A DNA stretch of 52,389 bases from Enterococcus plantarum (lineage in GTDB: Bacteria > Bacillota > Bacilli > Lactobacillales > Enterococcaceae), in contig NZ_MIKA01000014.1 in the NCBI RefSeq assembly GCF_001730295.1, forward strand, positions 1-52,389. Direction: 5' to 3'. This document shows positions 44,927 to 52,389 of the stretch, in pieces; positions within the stretch are counted from its first letter, which is position 1; every line of letters begins with the position of its first letter. Both the position numbers and the translations under genes were made by a program. The notes under the pieces are model-generated. The model had not been told where the DNA came from. It did not search any database and was given only the letters and a program-made list of their open reading frames with translations.

Positions 44927-45469
44927 ATGGAAATTGGTGAGAAGTTGCGGAATTTACGTGTACAGAAAAATTTAACGCAAGAAGAGTTAGGCGAACGAAC
45001 AGATCTGACGAAAGGATATATTTCTCAACTGGAGCGTGATTTAAGCTCGCCATCTATGGAAACTTTTTTTAATATTTTAGAAGTTCTGGGTATTAGCCCC
45101 GAACAATTTTTTAGTGAACGAACTTTAGAGCAGAAAATTGTTTATAAAGATCAAGATAGTACGCTTTACTATGATGAAGAAAATGGTTATGAATTAAAAT
45201 GGCTGATTCCTGAATCCAATGAAAAAGAAATGGAACCCATTGTTTTAACTTTTGACAAAGGTGGTCAGTATAAAACATTTGAGCCTTCTTTATCTGAAAC
45301 GTTCATTTATGTAATCGATGGTTCTGTATCATTGATACTAGGTGAAACAACCTACTCAGCCAAAAAAGGGGAAGCAATGTATTATCAAGCAGCAGAACCT
45401 CATCAATTGATCAATCATTCAAAAGGAAAAAGTCGAGTATTGATTGTAGCGACAGAATCTTATTTATAA
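44927..45469 (+). CDS. XRE-cupin transcriptional regulator of the polyamine operon (PuuR/PotR-like)
   Basis: The 180-residue protein has an N-terminal helix-turn-helix (residues 6-60, LTQEELGERTDLTKGYISQLERD) and a C-terminal cupin barrel (about 105-178, ETFIYVIDGSVSLILGETTYSAKKGEAMYY). It resembles regulators that sense polyamines and sit in front of potABCD in lactic bacteria. The ATG follows GAGGTGG. potA begins 117 bases downstream with no terminator between, so the gene probably belongs to the pot operon. Binding sites may be the GTATACTAG repeats upstream. Confidence 0.82.
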   Translation: MEIGEKLRNLRVQKNLTQEELGERTDLTKGYISQLERDLSSPSMETFFNILEVLGISPEQFFSERTLEQKIVYKDQDSTLYYDEENGYELKWLIPESNEKEMEPIVLTFDKGGQYKTFEPSLSETFIYVIDGSVSLILGETTYSAKKGEAMYYQAAEPHQLINHSKGKSRVLIVATESYL

Positions 45470-45585
45470 GTATAGGTAAGGCGAAGTGAAATGAGCAGAT
45501 GTTAAAAAGTACAAGTTATAGCGAAGCGGAACGTTGTGACTGTGTTAAAAAAATAGTTCAATTTTAATAGAGGAGGCATCAGCGG

Positions 45586-46671
45586 GTGAAAAAAAATATT
45601 ATTACATTTGAAAATGTCGTTAAACAGTATGATGATGAAAAAGTGTTAAAAAATGTCAGTTTTGAAATTGAACAAGGGAAATTTTATACGCTATTGGGTC
45701 CTTCAGGCTGTGGGAAAACAACGATTTTGCGTATTTTAGCAGGTTTTGCCGATGCCACCGAAGGGGATATTTATTTTGATGGGCAAAGAATCAATGATAT
45801 TCCAGCGAATAAACGTCAGGTTAATACCGTATTTCAAGATTATGCCTTATTTCCTCACATGAATGTGTTTGATAATGTCGCGTTCGGGTTAAAAATCAAA
45901 AAAATACCGAAAAAAGAAATTGAAAAGAAAGTCAAAGATGCACTACGCATGGTGCAATTGCCTGGTTATGAAGTACGTGAAATCAGTGAAATGTCTGGTG
46001 GTCAACGTCAGCGGGTGGCAATTGCTCGTGCAATCGTCAATGAACCAAAAGTGTTGTTATTAGACGAACCACTTTCTGCGTTGGATTTAAAATTACGGAC
46101 CGATATGCAATATGAATTGCGTGAACTACAGCAACGTTTAGGGATTACTTTCATTTTTGTTACGCATGATCAAGAAGAAGCCTTGGCAATGAGTGATGAA
46201 ATTTTTGTTATGAACAAAGGCCATATCGTACAAAGTGGCACCCCTGTGGATATTTATGATGAACCAATCAATCATTTTGTGGCTGATTTTGTAGGAGAAA
46301 GTAACATTGTTAACGGCACGATGATCGAAGATAATTTAGTTGAGTTTGTCGGCAAACGTTTTGAATGTGTGGATGGTGGTATGCGTCAAGCTGAGCCTGT
46401 TGAAATAATGCTACGTCCAGAAGATTTAACGATCACCACTGCGGATAAAGGGAAATTAGTCGTTACTGTGGATACACAATTGTTCCGTGGGGTTCACTAT
46501 GAAATCATCTGTTACGATGAAGACCATAATGAATGGATGGTTCATTCAACTAGAAAAGCCACTGAAGGCGCGAAAGTGGGTCTCTTTTTTGAACCAGAGG
46601 ACATTCACGTGATGCGCTTTAATGAGTCGGAGGAAGATTTTGATGCTCGTTTAGAAAGCTACGAAGAATAG
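45586..46671 (+). CDS. potA: Spermidine/putrescine ABC transporter ATP-binding protein
   Basis: The 361-residue ATPase drives polyamine import. Walker A is GPSGCGKTT, the Q-loop is [13 protein letters not shown], the signature is MSGGQRQR and Walker B is [12 protein letters not shown]; the C-terminal part (about 240-361) is a TOBE-like regulatory domain. The GTG start is 9 bases past AGGAGG. potB begins 11 bases downstream, followed by potC and potD with four-base overlaps. Confidence 0.95.
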   Translation: MKKNIITFENVVKQYDDEKVLKNVSFEIEQGKFYTLLGPSGCGKTTILRILAGFADATEGDIYFDGQRINDIPANKRQVNTVFQDYALFPHMNVFDNVAFGLKIKKIPKKEIEKKVKDALRMVQLPGYEVREISEMSGGQRQRVAIARAIVNEPKVLLLDEPLSALDLKLRTDMQYELRELQQRLGITFIFVTHDQEEALAMSDEIFVMNKGHIVQSGTPVDIYDEPINHFVADFVGESNIVNGTMIEDNLVEFVGKRFECVDGGMRQAEPVEIMLRPEDLTITTADKGKLVVTVDTQLFRGVHYEIICYDEDHNEWMVHSTRKATEGAKVGLFFEPEDIHVMRFNESEEDFDARLESYEE

Positions 46672-46682
46672 GAGGAATATTA

Positions 46683-47492
46683 ATGAAAACAATGCGTCGG
46701 ATTTATTCGATTCCTTATATGATGTGGCTGTTATTGTTTGTGATTGCGCCCGTTTTGATGATTATTTATCAGTCATTTTTTGATATGAATGGGCAGTTTA
46801 CGTTAGAAAATTATCAAACGTATTTTACTTCAGGAACTTATTTGACTATGACACTTAATTCAGTTTGGTATGCCTTTTTGATAACATTGTTTACATTTTT
46901 GATCAGTTATCCAACAGCGTACTTTTTAACGAAATTAAAGCATAAACAATTGTGGTTGATGTTGGTGATTTTACCGACGTGGGTCAATCTTTTACTGAAA
47001 GCTTACGCATTTATTGGAATTTTTAGTATTCACGGTAATGTGAATCAGTTTTTAAGTTTTCTTGGTATCGGTTCTCACCAAATTTTATTTACAGATTTTA
47101 GTTTTCTATTTGTTGCAACCTATATTGAGATACCATTTATGATTTTACCGATTTTTAATGCGTTAGAAGAGTTAAATCCTTCGTTGATCAGTGCTAGTCG
47201 TGATCTGGGTGCCAATAGTATTGAGACATTCCAACGAGTAATCTTTCCTCTTTCATTAAATGGAGTGAAAAGTGGGGTTCAAGCGGTTTTTATACCCTCA
47301 CTTTCTTTATTCATGTTGACCCGTTTGATTGGTGGAAATCGTGTGATCACACTTGGAACTGCCATAGAAGAGCATTTTATGGTGACACAAAATTGGGGGA
47401 TGGGTTCAACGATTGGTGTGATTTTGATCGTGGCAATGTTTATTGTGATGTTACTGACCGGTGAGAAGAAGAAAAAGGGGCGGGTGAAATGA
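46683..47492 (+). CDS. potB: Spermidine/putrescine ABC transporter permease PotB
   Basis: The 269-residue permease has six predicted membrane helices. The EAA loop is LISASRDLGANSIETFQRVIFPLS, which docks on PotA. Together with PotC it forms the channel through the membrane. It starts behind AGGAGGAAT, and its last four bases overlap the potC start. Confidence 0.93.
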   Translation: MKTMRRIYSIPYMMWLLLFVIAPVLMIIYQSFFDMNGQFTLENYQTYFTSGTYLTMTLNSVWYAFLITLFTFLISYPTAYFLTKLKHKQLWLMLVILPTWVNLLLKAYAFIGIFSIHGNVNQFLSFLGIGSHQILFTDFSFLFVATYIEIPFMILPIFNALEELNPSLISASRDLGANSIETFQRVIFPLSLNGVKSGVQAVFIPSLSLFMLTRLIGGNRVITLGTAIEEHFMVTQNWGMGSTIGVILIVAMFIVMLLTGEKKKKGRVK

Positions 47493-48325
47493 CAAAGAAA
47501 AAATTTAAATGGTCATACTTGTATTTGATCATCGTTTTTGCTTTACTGTATGCGCCAATCTTCTACCTGATTTTCTATTCATTTAATGATACAGACACAA
47601 TGAATACCTTTACAGGTTTCACACTTGCAAATTATACAGCGGTCTTTGAAGACACTCGTTTGTTGATTATTATGTTGAATACGTTCTTGTTAGCCTTTTT
47701 ATCTGCGTTGTTAGCAACGATCATTGGAACATTTGGTGCGATGGGAATCTATTATACAAGACGAAGAAAAACAAGAACAACACTAATGAGTTTCAATAAT
47801 ATTTTATTGGTGTCACCAGATGTTATTATTGGTGCCAGTTTCTTGATCTTTTTCACAGCTGTTGGATTTATTAGTTTAGGCTTTACAAGTGTGCTATTGT
47901 CTCATATTGCATTTAGTATTCCGATTGTTGTATTGATGGTATTACCGAAATTACAAGAGATGAATGATTCGATGGTAGATGCTGCTCGTGATCTTGGTGC
48001 CAATAACCTACAAGTAATCAAAAATATTATTTTGCCGTTTTTATCACCAGGCATTATCGCTGGTTATTTTATGGCATTTACTTACTCGCTAGATGATTTT
48101 GCCGTGACCTTTTTCGTTACAGGAAACGGGTTTTCAACACTGTCCGTTGAAATCTACTCTAGAGCAAGACAAGGGATCAGTTTAGAAATAAATGCCTTAA
48201 GTACACTAGTTTTCATTTTCTCTATGATCTTAGTGATTGGTTATTATTTTATCAGTCAAGATAATACGTCTAAACGTGTCAAAAAAATACGGCGAGAACA
48301 AAGTGAGGTGGCGAACCTTAAATGA
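47489..48325 (+). CDS. potC: Spermidine/putrescine ABC transporter permease PotC
   Basis: The 278-residue permease has six predicted membrane helices and the EAA loop MVDAARDLGANNLQVIKNIILP; FNDTDTMNTFTGFTLANY is the typical PotC periplasmic-side stretch. The start overlaps potB by four bases (ATGA), and its own stop overlaps potD the same way, giving strong translational coupling. Confidence 0.93.
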   Translation: MTKKKFKWSYLYLIIVFALLYAPIFYLIFYSFNDTDTMNTFTGFTLANYTAVFEDTRLLIIMLNTFLLAFLSALLATIIGTFGAMGIYYTRRRKTRTTLMSFNNILLVSPDVIIGASFLIFFTAVGFISLGFTSVLLSHIAFSIPIVVLMVLPKLQEMNDSMVDAARDLGANNLQVIKNIILPFLSPGIIAGYFMAFTYSLDDFAVTFFVTGNGFSTLSVEIYSRARQGISLEINALSTLVFIFSMILVIGYYFISQDNTSKRVKKIRREQSEVANLK

Positions 48326-49395
48326 GAAAACTACAATCTTTGTTTATCGGTATTTTAGCCATCATTCTGATTTTATTTTTTGGAGTTCGTCAATTAGAAA
48401 AGGCCAGTGGTATGGCTGGAGCTGATACGTTGACGATTTATAATTGGGGCGATTATATCGATCCAGATTTATTACGTAAATTTGAACAAGAATCAGGATA
48501 TAAGGTCAATTATGAAACGTTTGACTCGAATGAAGCCATGTTTACGAAAATCCAGCAAGGTGGTACGGCCTATGATATCACGATTCCCTCTGAATATATG
48601 ATTCAAAAAATGATGAAAGAAAAAATGCTATTACCGATCGATCATAAGAAGCTGAAAGGCTTAGAAAATATTGATGAACGTTTTTTAAATTTGGATTTCG
48701 ATCCACAAAATAAATACTCGATTCCTTATTTTTGGGGAACATTAGGCATTATCTACAATGACAAATTTATCGGTGAAGATCAAATTAAGCATTGGGACGA
48801 CTTGTGGAAACCAGAATTGAAAGATAATGTGATGTTGATTGATGGTGCTCGTGAAGTATTAGGATTATCCTTAAATAGTTTAGGGTATTCTTTGAACAGC
48901 AAAAATAATCAAGAGTTGCGTAAAGCAACGGATAAATTAAACAAACTAACAACGAATGTGAAAGCAATTGTTGCAGATGAAATCAAAATGTATATGATCA
49001 ACGAGGAAAGTGCAGCTGCTGTAACCTTTTCGGGTGAAGCCGCTGAAATGCTTGATGGAAATGAACATTTACATTATGTGATTCCATCAGAAGGCTCTAA
49101 CTTGTGGTTTGATAATATTGTGATTCCTAAAACAGCAAAAAATATTAAAGGGTCCTACGAATTTATCAATTTTATGCTACGAGCTGAGAATGCTGCTCAA
49201 AATGCAGAGTATATTGGTTATTCTACACCTAATAAAGCAGCGAAAACGTTGTTACCTAAAGAAATTTCAAGCGATGAACAGTTTTATCCCAGTGATGAAG
49301 TGATTAAGCATTTGGAAGTTTATGAAGACTTAGGTGGGAAATATTTGGGTATTTATAATGACTTGTTCCTTGAGTTTAAGATGTACCGCCGATGA
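48322..49395 (+). CDS. potD: Spermidine/putrescine-binding protein PotD
   Basis: The 357-residue extracellular solute-binding protein captures polyamines for PotABC. ADTLTIYNWGDYIDPDLLRKFE and SEYMIQKM match PotD, with acidic and aromatic ligand residues such as WGDY and the WFDN near residue 250. The N-terminal hydrophobic helix (about 7-22) is followed by FFGVRQLEKASG with no lipobox Cys, so the protein seems anchored by an uncleaved signal rather than a lipid. The stop is followed by a terminator at 49481. Confidence 0.92.
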   Translation: MRKLQSLFIGILAIILILFFGVRQLEKASGMAGADTLTIYNWGDYIDPDLLRKFEQESGYKVNYETFDSNEAMFTKIQQGGTAYDITIPSEYMIQKMMKEKMLLPIDHKKLKGLENIDERFLNLDFDPQNKYSIPYFWGTLGIIYNDKFIGEDQIKHWDDLWKPELKDNVMLIDGAREVLGLSLNSLGYSLNSKNNQELRKATDKLNKLTTNVKAIVADEIKMYMINEESAAAVTFSGEAAEMLDGNEHLHYVIPSEGSNLWFDNIVIPKTAKNIKGSYEFINFMLRAENAAQNAEYIGYSTPNKAAKTLLPKEISSDEQFYPSDEVIKHLEVYEDLGGKYLGIYNDLFLEFKMYRR

Positions 49396-49480
49396 TTGGA
49401 TAACTCAGTAAAAACGCGTTAAACCAACAAAAATCTAGGAGAGTAAGCTACCGTTTTTACTGCCAGTTTTCCAAAATTCT

Positions 49481-49513
49481 ACCAAAAGCGACGAAATTGT
49501 CGCTTTTTTGGTG
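49481..49513 (+). terminator. Terminator of the pot operon
   Basis: AAAGCGAC and GTCGCTTT form an 8-bp stem with a 6-nt loop (flanked by further A-T pairs), followed by T residues. Confidence 0.75.
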
Positions 49514-49640
49514 TTTTCTATCAGAGATTTTTTAGCTAGAAAGCTTGATGTAAGTAGAGTAAAACGTAGATACTCTTTAAGAGAAAAACCATCATTTAAA
49601 AAGGGGGTTAAAAACATCTACTGTAAACGCTGAAAATGTT

Positions 49641-49662
49641 CATATTCTATTAATAGAATATG
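49641..49662. repeat. 22-bp perfect palindrome
   Basis: The 11-base half CATATTCTATT is followed directly by its exact complement. It has no T run, so it is more likely an operator or a cruciform-prone site than a terminator. Confidence 0.6.
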
Positions 49663-49933
49663 TTAGAAATAAATAATTAAGTTTTTCTAGTTAATAATAT
49701 TGTATCCTCTGAATTCTATCAAATTAGGTAGTTTTGATTTCGCTTTATATTATTTTAACTAAGGGAGTAAGAATATTTTGAGAAGTGTATTAGTGAGGTA
49801 ATGTTATGAGGTAGAGTAACTAGTTGAGTAGTAAGTTTTTATAGCGAACAGAGAAAATTGTACTTTATCTCTGTATCATTGTTTCATCACTTTGAAAATA
49901 AGCGTTTTATTCATCCAAATTTTTAATCCAATA

Positions 49934-49979
49934 TTTCTACTTTAAAAAAAAACGGAAATTAATGTTTTTACTTTAAAAA
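49934..49979 (+). promoter_or_regulatory. Direct repeats in front of the accessory module, possible operator
   Basis: TTTCTACTTTAAAAA (49934-49948) and TTTTTACTTTAAAAA (49965-49979) differ at one base and are offset by 31 bases, three helical turns. The second lies just upstream of the TATACT -10 box (49985-49990). The pattern suits a DNA-binding protein on one DNA face, plausibly the HTH protein of the downstream gene. Confidence 0.45.
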
Positions 49980-50020
49980 TGTTGTATACTAACAGAGTCA
50001 AATAGATTGGAGGTTTATGT

Positions 50021-50785
50021 ATGGATGAATTTAAATTAGATAAAACAATTAGTAAAGCAATAGTTGATGGTACTTTGAAAGGGTACTTACAGTATCTTGA
50101 AGAACGAAAAAGCAAAAAAGAGTCAATGAGTGTTAGTGGTGCATACGCTTGGACAAAAGGAAATCACATCGATGATCAAGTTTCTAAAATTGGACAAAAC
50201 CACAATGTACAGTTTAAAATTGAAAAAGCTGGCTATACTTGGGAATATTTACAGTTTACAGTTAGCGAAAATGCTGAAAATTATATGGTTATCGTAAAAA
50301 ACGCTAGACGAGTGAAAAAATCTTTTAATGATCAAAAAAAGAAAGCCAATGAAGATAATTATTTGGTAAATTTAGCTGACATAAATACAAATGTTTTAAA
50401 AAATAGCGACCAAAACTTTGTTGCTCAACCAGAACAAATTCAACTTGAATTAAATGACCCAGAAGAAGTAAGGGCTGTTATAGAAGGCAAGCAACTGAAC
50501 GTTACTCAAAAATACTCACGTTTTTATATTGTGACTTACGAAATTGATGATGAAACTAAATTCGTTGAATCCATTCGATTAACCATGCCTAATCGTCAAA
50601 CGATGAACTTAGAGCTAATTGAAGATTTAAGTTATCTTATTCAAGATAGTGAGTATGAAATTACTACTGAAGATGTAGAACCAATTATGAATGAAAAAGT
50701 GTCTGATCAGACTATTTTCTCAGGTGATTCAAACGCATTTGGTTATTCCATCCCTGAAGAAGAAAAAGAAGCATCTGGAAACTAA
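50021..50785 (+). CDS. Uncharacterised protein paired with the HTH-ImmA protein
   Basis: I do not recognise this 254-residue protein. It has no signal peptide or membrane segment, and it is acidic overall at its C terminus (EEEKEASGN). The N-terminal part (1-100) mixes helix and strands around SVSGAYAWTKGNHIDDQV and FKIEKAGYTWEYLQFTV; the middle is Lys- and Asn-rich, and a beta-rich C-terminal part (about 145-215) includes YIVTYEIDDETKFVESIRLTM. The ATG follows TTGGAGG. The HTH-ImmA gene starts 32 bases downstream without a terminator, so the two form an operon, in the layout of a toxin-antitoxin or stress-sensing pair. Function is unknown. Confidence 0.75.
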   Translation: MDEFKLDKTISKAIVDGTLKGYLQYLEERKSKKESMSVSGAYAWTKGNHIDDQVSKIGQNHNVQFKIEKAGYTWEYLQFTVSENAENYMVIVKNARRVKKSFNDQKKKANEDNYLVNLADINTNVLKNSDQNFVAQPEQIQLELNDPEEVRAVIEGKQLNVTQKYSRFYIVTYEIDDETKFVESIRLTMPNRQTMNLELIEDLSYLIQDSEYEITTEDVEPIMNEKVSDQTIFSGDSNAFGYSIPEEEKEASGN

Positions 50786-50817
50786 TTTTCCAACAAATAA
50801 GCAAGGATGTGATTACA

Positions 50818-52002
50818 ATGTTTTTCGGAGAGAAATTACAAAGTGTCAGAGAATTAAATGGTCTCTCCAGAAAGGAACTTGCTGACAAATTAAGTTTAAG
50901 TGAACAAGCAATCTGGCAGTATGAAAATCAATATACTGTACCAAAATTTGAAGTGGCTAATGAATTAAAAAAAGTTTTTAATGTAAAAGCTCAATTTTTC
51001 TATACAGAACCATTTGTAACTAATATTTCCAATGTTGAAAGTATTGCCTACCGTGCTGAGGATCGAGAGGCTCGTAAAAAAACAAAAATGGAAACAACTT
51101 TTATTGATTTTGCTAGTTATTTTTTAGATAAGTTTGAAAGTAAACTCAATTTGCCAACTAGTCCCCTTCCACTATTAAGAGACGAATCAATTCCACTTTA
51201 TAATAGGTCAATGGAAACAAATGACAGGCTTTTACAACTAGAGAATATTGCTGAAAATGCTAGAAAAAAATTGGATGTACAATCAAATTCAGAGCTTCTT
51301 TACAAGCTTGAACTTTCAGGAATATATATTTTAGAAAAAAATATGGGAACAAGTATTGATGCGTATAGTACTTGGACTCGTCAAGAAAAACCGTTTATTA
51401 TTCTTGGTAACAAAAAAAAATCAGCAGTTCGAAGAAATTTTGATTTAGCCCATGAATTAGGGCACTTGTTGTTGCATTACAAGATTGATATGGATAGCTT
51501 AACAAAAGATGAACATAAAATAATTGAAAAAGAAGCCAATGACTTTGCCTCTTTTTTCCTTCTTCCGAAAGAGCAATTTTTAACGGACTTTGCAACTATT
51601 TCAAAGAAATCAAATCCAGAATCATATCTGGATTTGAAAATGAAATATATGGTTTCAATTGGCGCTTTAGAGTATCGTGCTTATAAAATGGGACTACTAA
51701 CATTTGAAGAAAATCGTTACTTTTACGCGACTCTAAATCGAAAAGACTACAAAAAAAATGAACCTTTGGATGAAGATATCGCGATTATTAGACCCGGAAA
51801 AGTTCGTTCTTTGCTAGACTTAATTTTTAAAAATCACTTATTTTCATTAAATGATATTCTAAATGACTATTATATTGACCGTTCATTTTTAGAATCTCTA
51901 TTCGGGATTGAAAATAAATTTCTAAGCAAGTACTCTGAAGAGTCTAATAGAGAATATTTTAATAACCCAAATGTTGTTTCTTTGTTCACTAAGGAAAACT
52001 AA
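50818..52002 (+). CDS. XRE-family HTH protein fused to an ImmA/IrrE metallopeptidase domain
   Basis: The 394-residue protein begins with a helix-turn-helix (residues 6-55, LSRKELADKLSLSEQAIWQYEN) and continues with an ImmA/IrrE (COG2856) zinc-peptidase-like domain in which HELGHLLLHY near residue 212 gives the HExxH site; FASFFLLPKEQF downstream provides the usual third-ligand Glu context. The C-terminal 130 residues are of unknown type. Such proteins bind DNA and, in ImmA/IrrE, cleave a partner repressor. I use the ATG at 50818 with AAGGAT upstream; a GTG at 50809 lies within that site. The IS110 copy begins 17 bases after the stop. Confidence 0.88.
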   Translation: MFFGEKLQSVRELNGLSRKELADKLSLSEQAIWQYENQYTVPKFEVANELKKVFNVKAQFFYTEPFVTNISNVESIAYRAEDREARKKTKMETTFIDFASYFLDKFESKLNLPTSPLPLLRDESIPLYNRSMETNDRLLQLENIAENARKKLDVQSNSELLYKLELSGIYILEKNMGTSIDAYSTWTRQEKPFIILGNKKKSAVRRNFDLAHELGHLLLHYKIDMDSLTKDEHKIIEKEANDFASFFLLPKEQFLTDFATISKKSNPESYLDLKMKYMVSIGALEYRAYKMGLLTFEENRYFYATLNRKDYKKNEPLDEDIAIIRPGKVRSLLDLIFKNHLFSLNDILNDYYIDRSFLESLFGIENKFLSKYSEESNREYFNNPNVVSLFTKEN

Positions 52003-52030
52003 TTAACATTGAAGGAGGTTGGGACAAACA

Positions 52031-52256
52031 CTCATGAGGGCTACCGCCCTCACCAAACAGAATGAAAATAAAGTGATCGACCTACAGGCTATTTCCTGTC
52101 ATACTAGAGATGACAGAAGTGGCTTGTAGGTCGATCGCTTATTGAGGTTCTTCTCCAAGTAACCTTGAGGGACAAACTAGATCATTCTACTTATTTGCAC
52201 CAATCATTAGGTCGTAGAACCTGCGTATAAAAATAAATTGTTTCTATAAGTAGAAT
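52031..52256 (+). ncRNA. Candidate IS110 bridge RNA (right copy)
   Basis: Predicted elements: a 7-bp hairpin (52035-52041 with 52046-52052); a 16-bp stem with one wobble (52071-52086 with 52125-52140) closed above a 9/8-nt internal loop by an inner 7-bp stem (52096-52102 with 52110-52116); a small hairpin around 52143-52168; and an 11-bp stem (52184-52194 with 52246-52256) enclosing a 51-nt loop with its own AGGT/ACCT hairpin. The order and internal loops suit target- and donor-binding loops of a bridge RNA in the 5' leader of an IS110-group element. Ends and loop roles are not proven. Confidence 0.5.
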
Positions 52257-52295
52257 AGCCTCTTCTGTACTTTTTTTCAAGGAGGAATGTTGAAA

Positions 52296-52389
52296 ATGGA
52301 AGATGTACTTCGTTCTTGTTGTGCTGGATTAGACATCCATCAAAAAGTAATTGTTGCGTGTATTATTCGTTCTGCTGAAGGAAAAAAAC
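52296..52389 (+). CDS. IS110-family transposase, N-terminal 31 codons (partial)
   Basis: The ATG at 52296 lies 10 bases past AAGGAGG (52279-52285), and the frame stays open to the window end. It encodes the same MEDVLRSCCAGLDIHQKV start as the left copy, with the first catalytic Asp of the DEDD domain. The long structured leader upstream (52020-52295) marks it as an IS110-group rather than IS1111-group member, in which the non-coding RNA would be downstream. Confidence 0.8.
   Translation, partial: MEDVLRSCCAGLDIHQKVIVACIIRSAEGKK

Larger units (their letters stand above)
49396..50020. other. 625-bp AT-rich intergenic region between potD and the accessory module
   Basis: No credible gene lies here. 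It holds the pot terminator (49481-49513), a 22-bp perfect palindrome (49641-49662), and a promoter region for the next gene with two 15-base near-identical direct repeats (49934-49948 and 49965-49979). Base composition is more AT-rich than in the core genes upstream. Confidence 0.6.
52020..52389 (+). mobile_element. IS110-family element, right copy (5' part only)
   Basis: Identical, inverted, to 1-370. It opens with TGGGACAAAC and runs out of the window inside the transposase gene. Its left boundary lies somewhere at or just after TGGGAC, a hexamer also present in the flanking repeat family, so the exact edge cannot be fixed from one side. Confidence 0.8.

Overview
The window looks like the chromosome of a low-GC Firmicute, almost certainly an Enterococcus. 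The evidence is the gene order spx-mecA-coiA-pepF-spxH-CYTH-relQ-nadK-rluD-mgtE, the split coaB and coaC genes, the potABCD operon led by an XRE-cupin regulator, and protein sequences close to E. faecalis-type homologues. Species cannot be fixed from sequence alone. No rRNA, tRNA or CRISPR array was found. Nearly all of the window is ordinary core genome, with an accessory two-gene module and mobile DNA at the edges.

Edges: bases 1-370 and 52020-52389 are a perfect inverted repeat. Each holds the 5' end of an IS110-family transposase gene pointing outward, plus a roughly 275-base structured leader that I read as the left end and candidate bridge-RNA gene of the insertion sequence (IS). Both copies sit 17 bases beyond a stop codon and abut sequence that resembles opposite arms of a dispersed intergenic repeat found at about 5.84, 18.80 and 44.62 kb.

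Layout: 0.4-2.4 kb, telA and xpaC (envelope stress, minus strand). 2.7-5.8 kb, a lipoprotein, then nudF, a small membrane protein, mtnN and a nicotinamidase-like gene. 6.0-7.0 kb, a GIY-YIG protein and trmN6 (minus). 7.2-15.5 kb, plsC, then sbcD-sbcC and a SWIM-SNF2 helicase. 15.6-20 kb, a HAD phosphatase, an ABC exporter and trpS. 20.3-30.1 kb, the Spx/ClpXP-adaptor and alarmone block: spx, mecA, coiA, pepF, spxH, CYTH, relQ, nadK, rluD, mgtE. 30.2-37.7 kb, cutC, rlmA, trmL, a VOC protein, a histidine phosphatase, recD2 and a MetI-like enzyme. 37.8-43.9 kb, a lipid kinase, queT behind a putative preQ1 riboswitch, a FemABX transferase, a pantothenate-linked ECF S component, coaC, coaB and a quinone oxidoreductase. 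44.1-49.4 kb, an ArAE/FUSC-like membrane protein and the polyamine operon potR-like-potABCD. 50.0-52.0 kb, an unrecognised protein paired with an XRE-ImmA/IrrE protease-like protein in AT-rich DNA.

Working together: Spx, its degradation adaptors (MecA and SpxH-type) and RelQ form a stress-response neighbourhood. SbcCD, the SNF2 protein and RecD2 are DNA-maintenance enzymes. The ECF S component, CoaC and CoaB form a coenzyme A supply operon. Candidates for something undescribed are the two IS110 leaders with their target repeats, two intergenic structured RNAs (about 16.61-16.69 and 31.86-31.97 kb), and the 50-52 kb gene pair with its repeat-bearing promoter.
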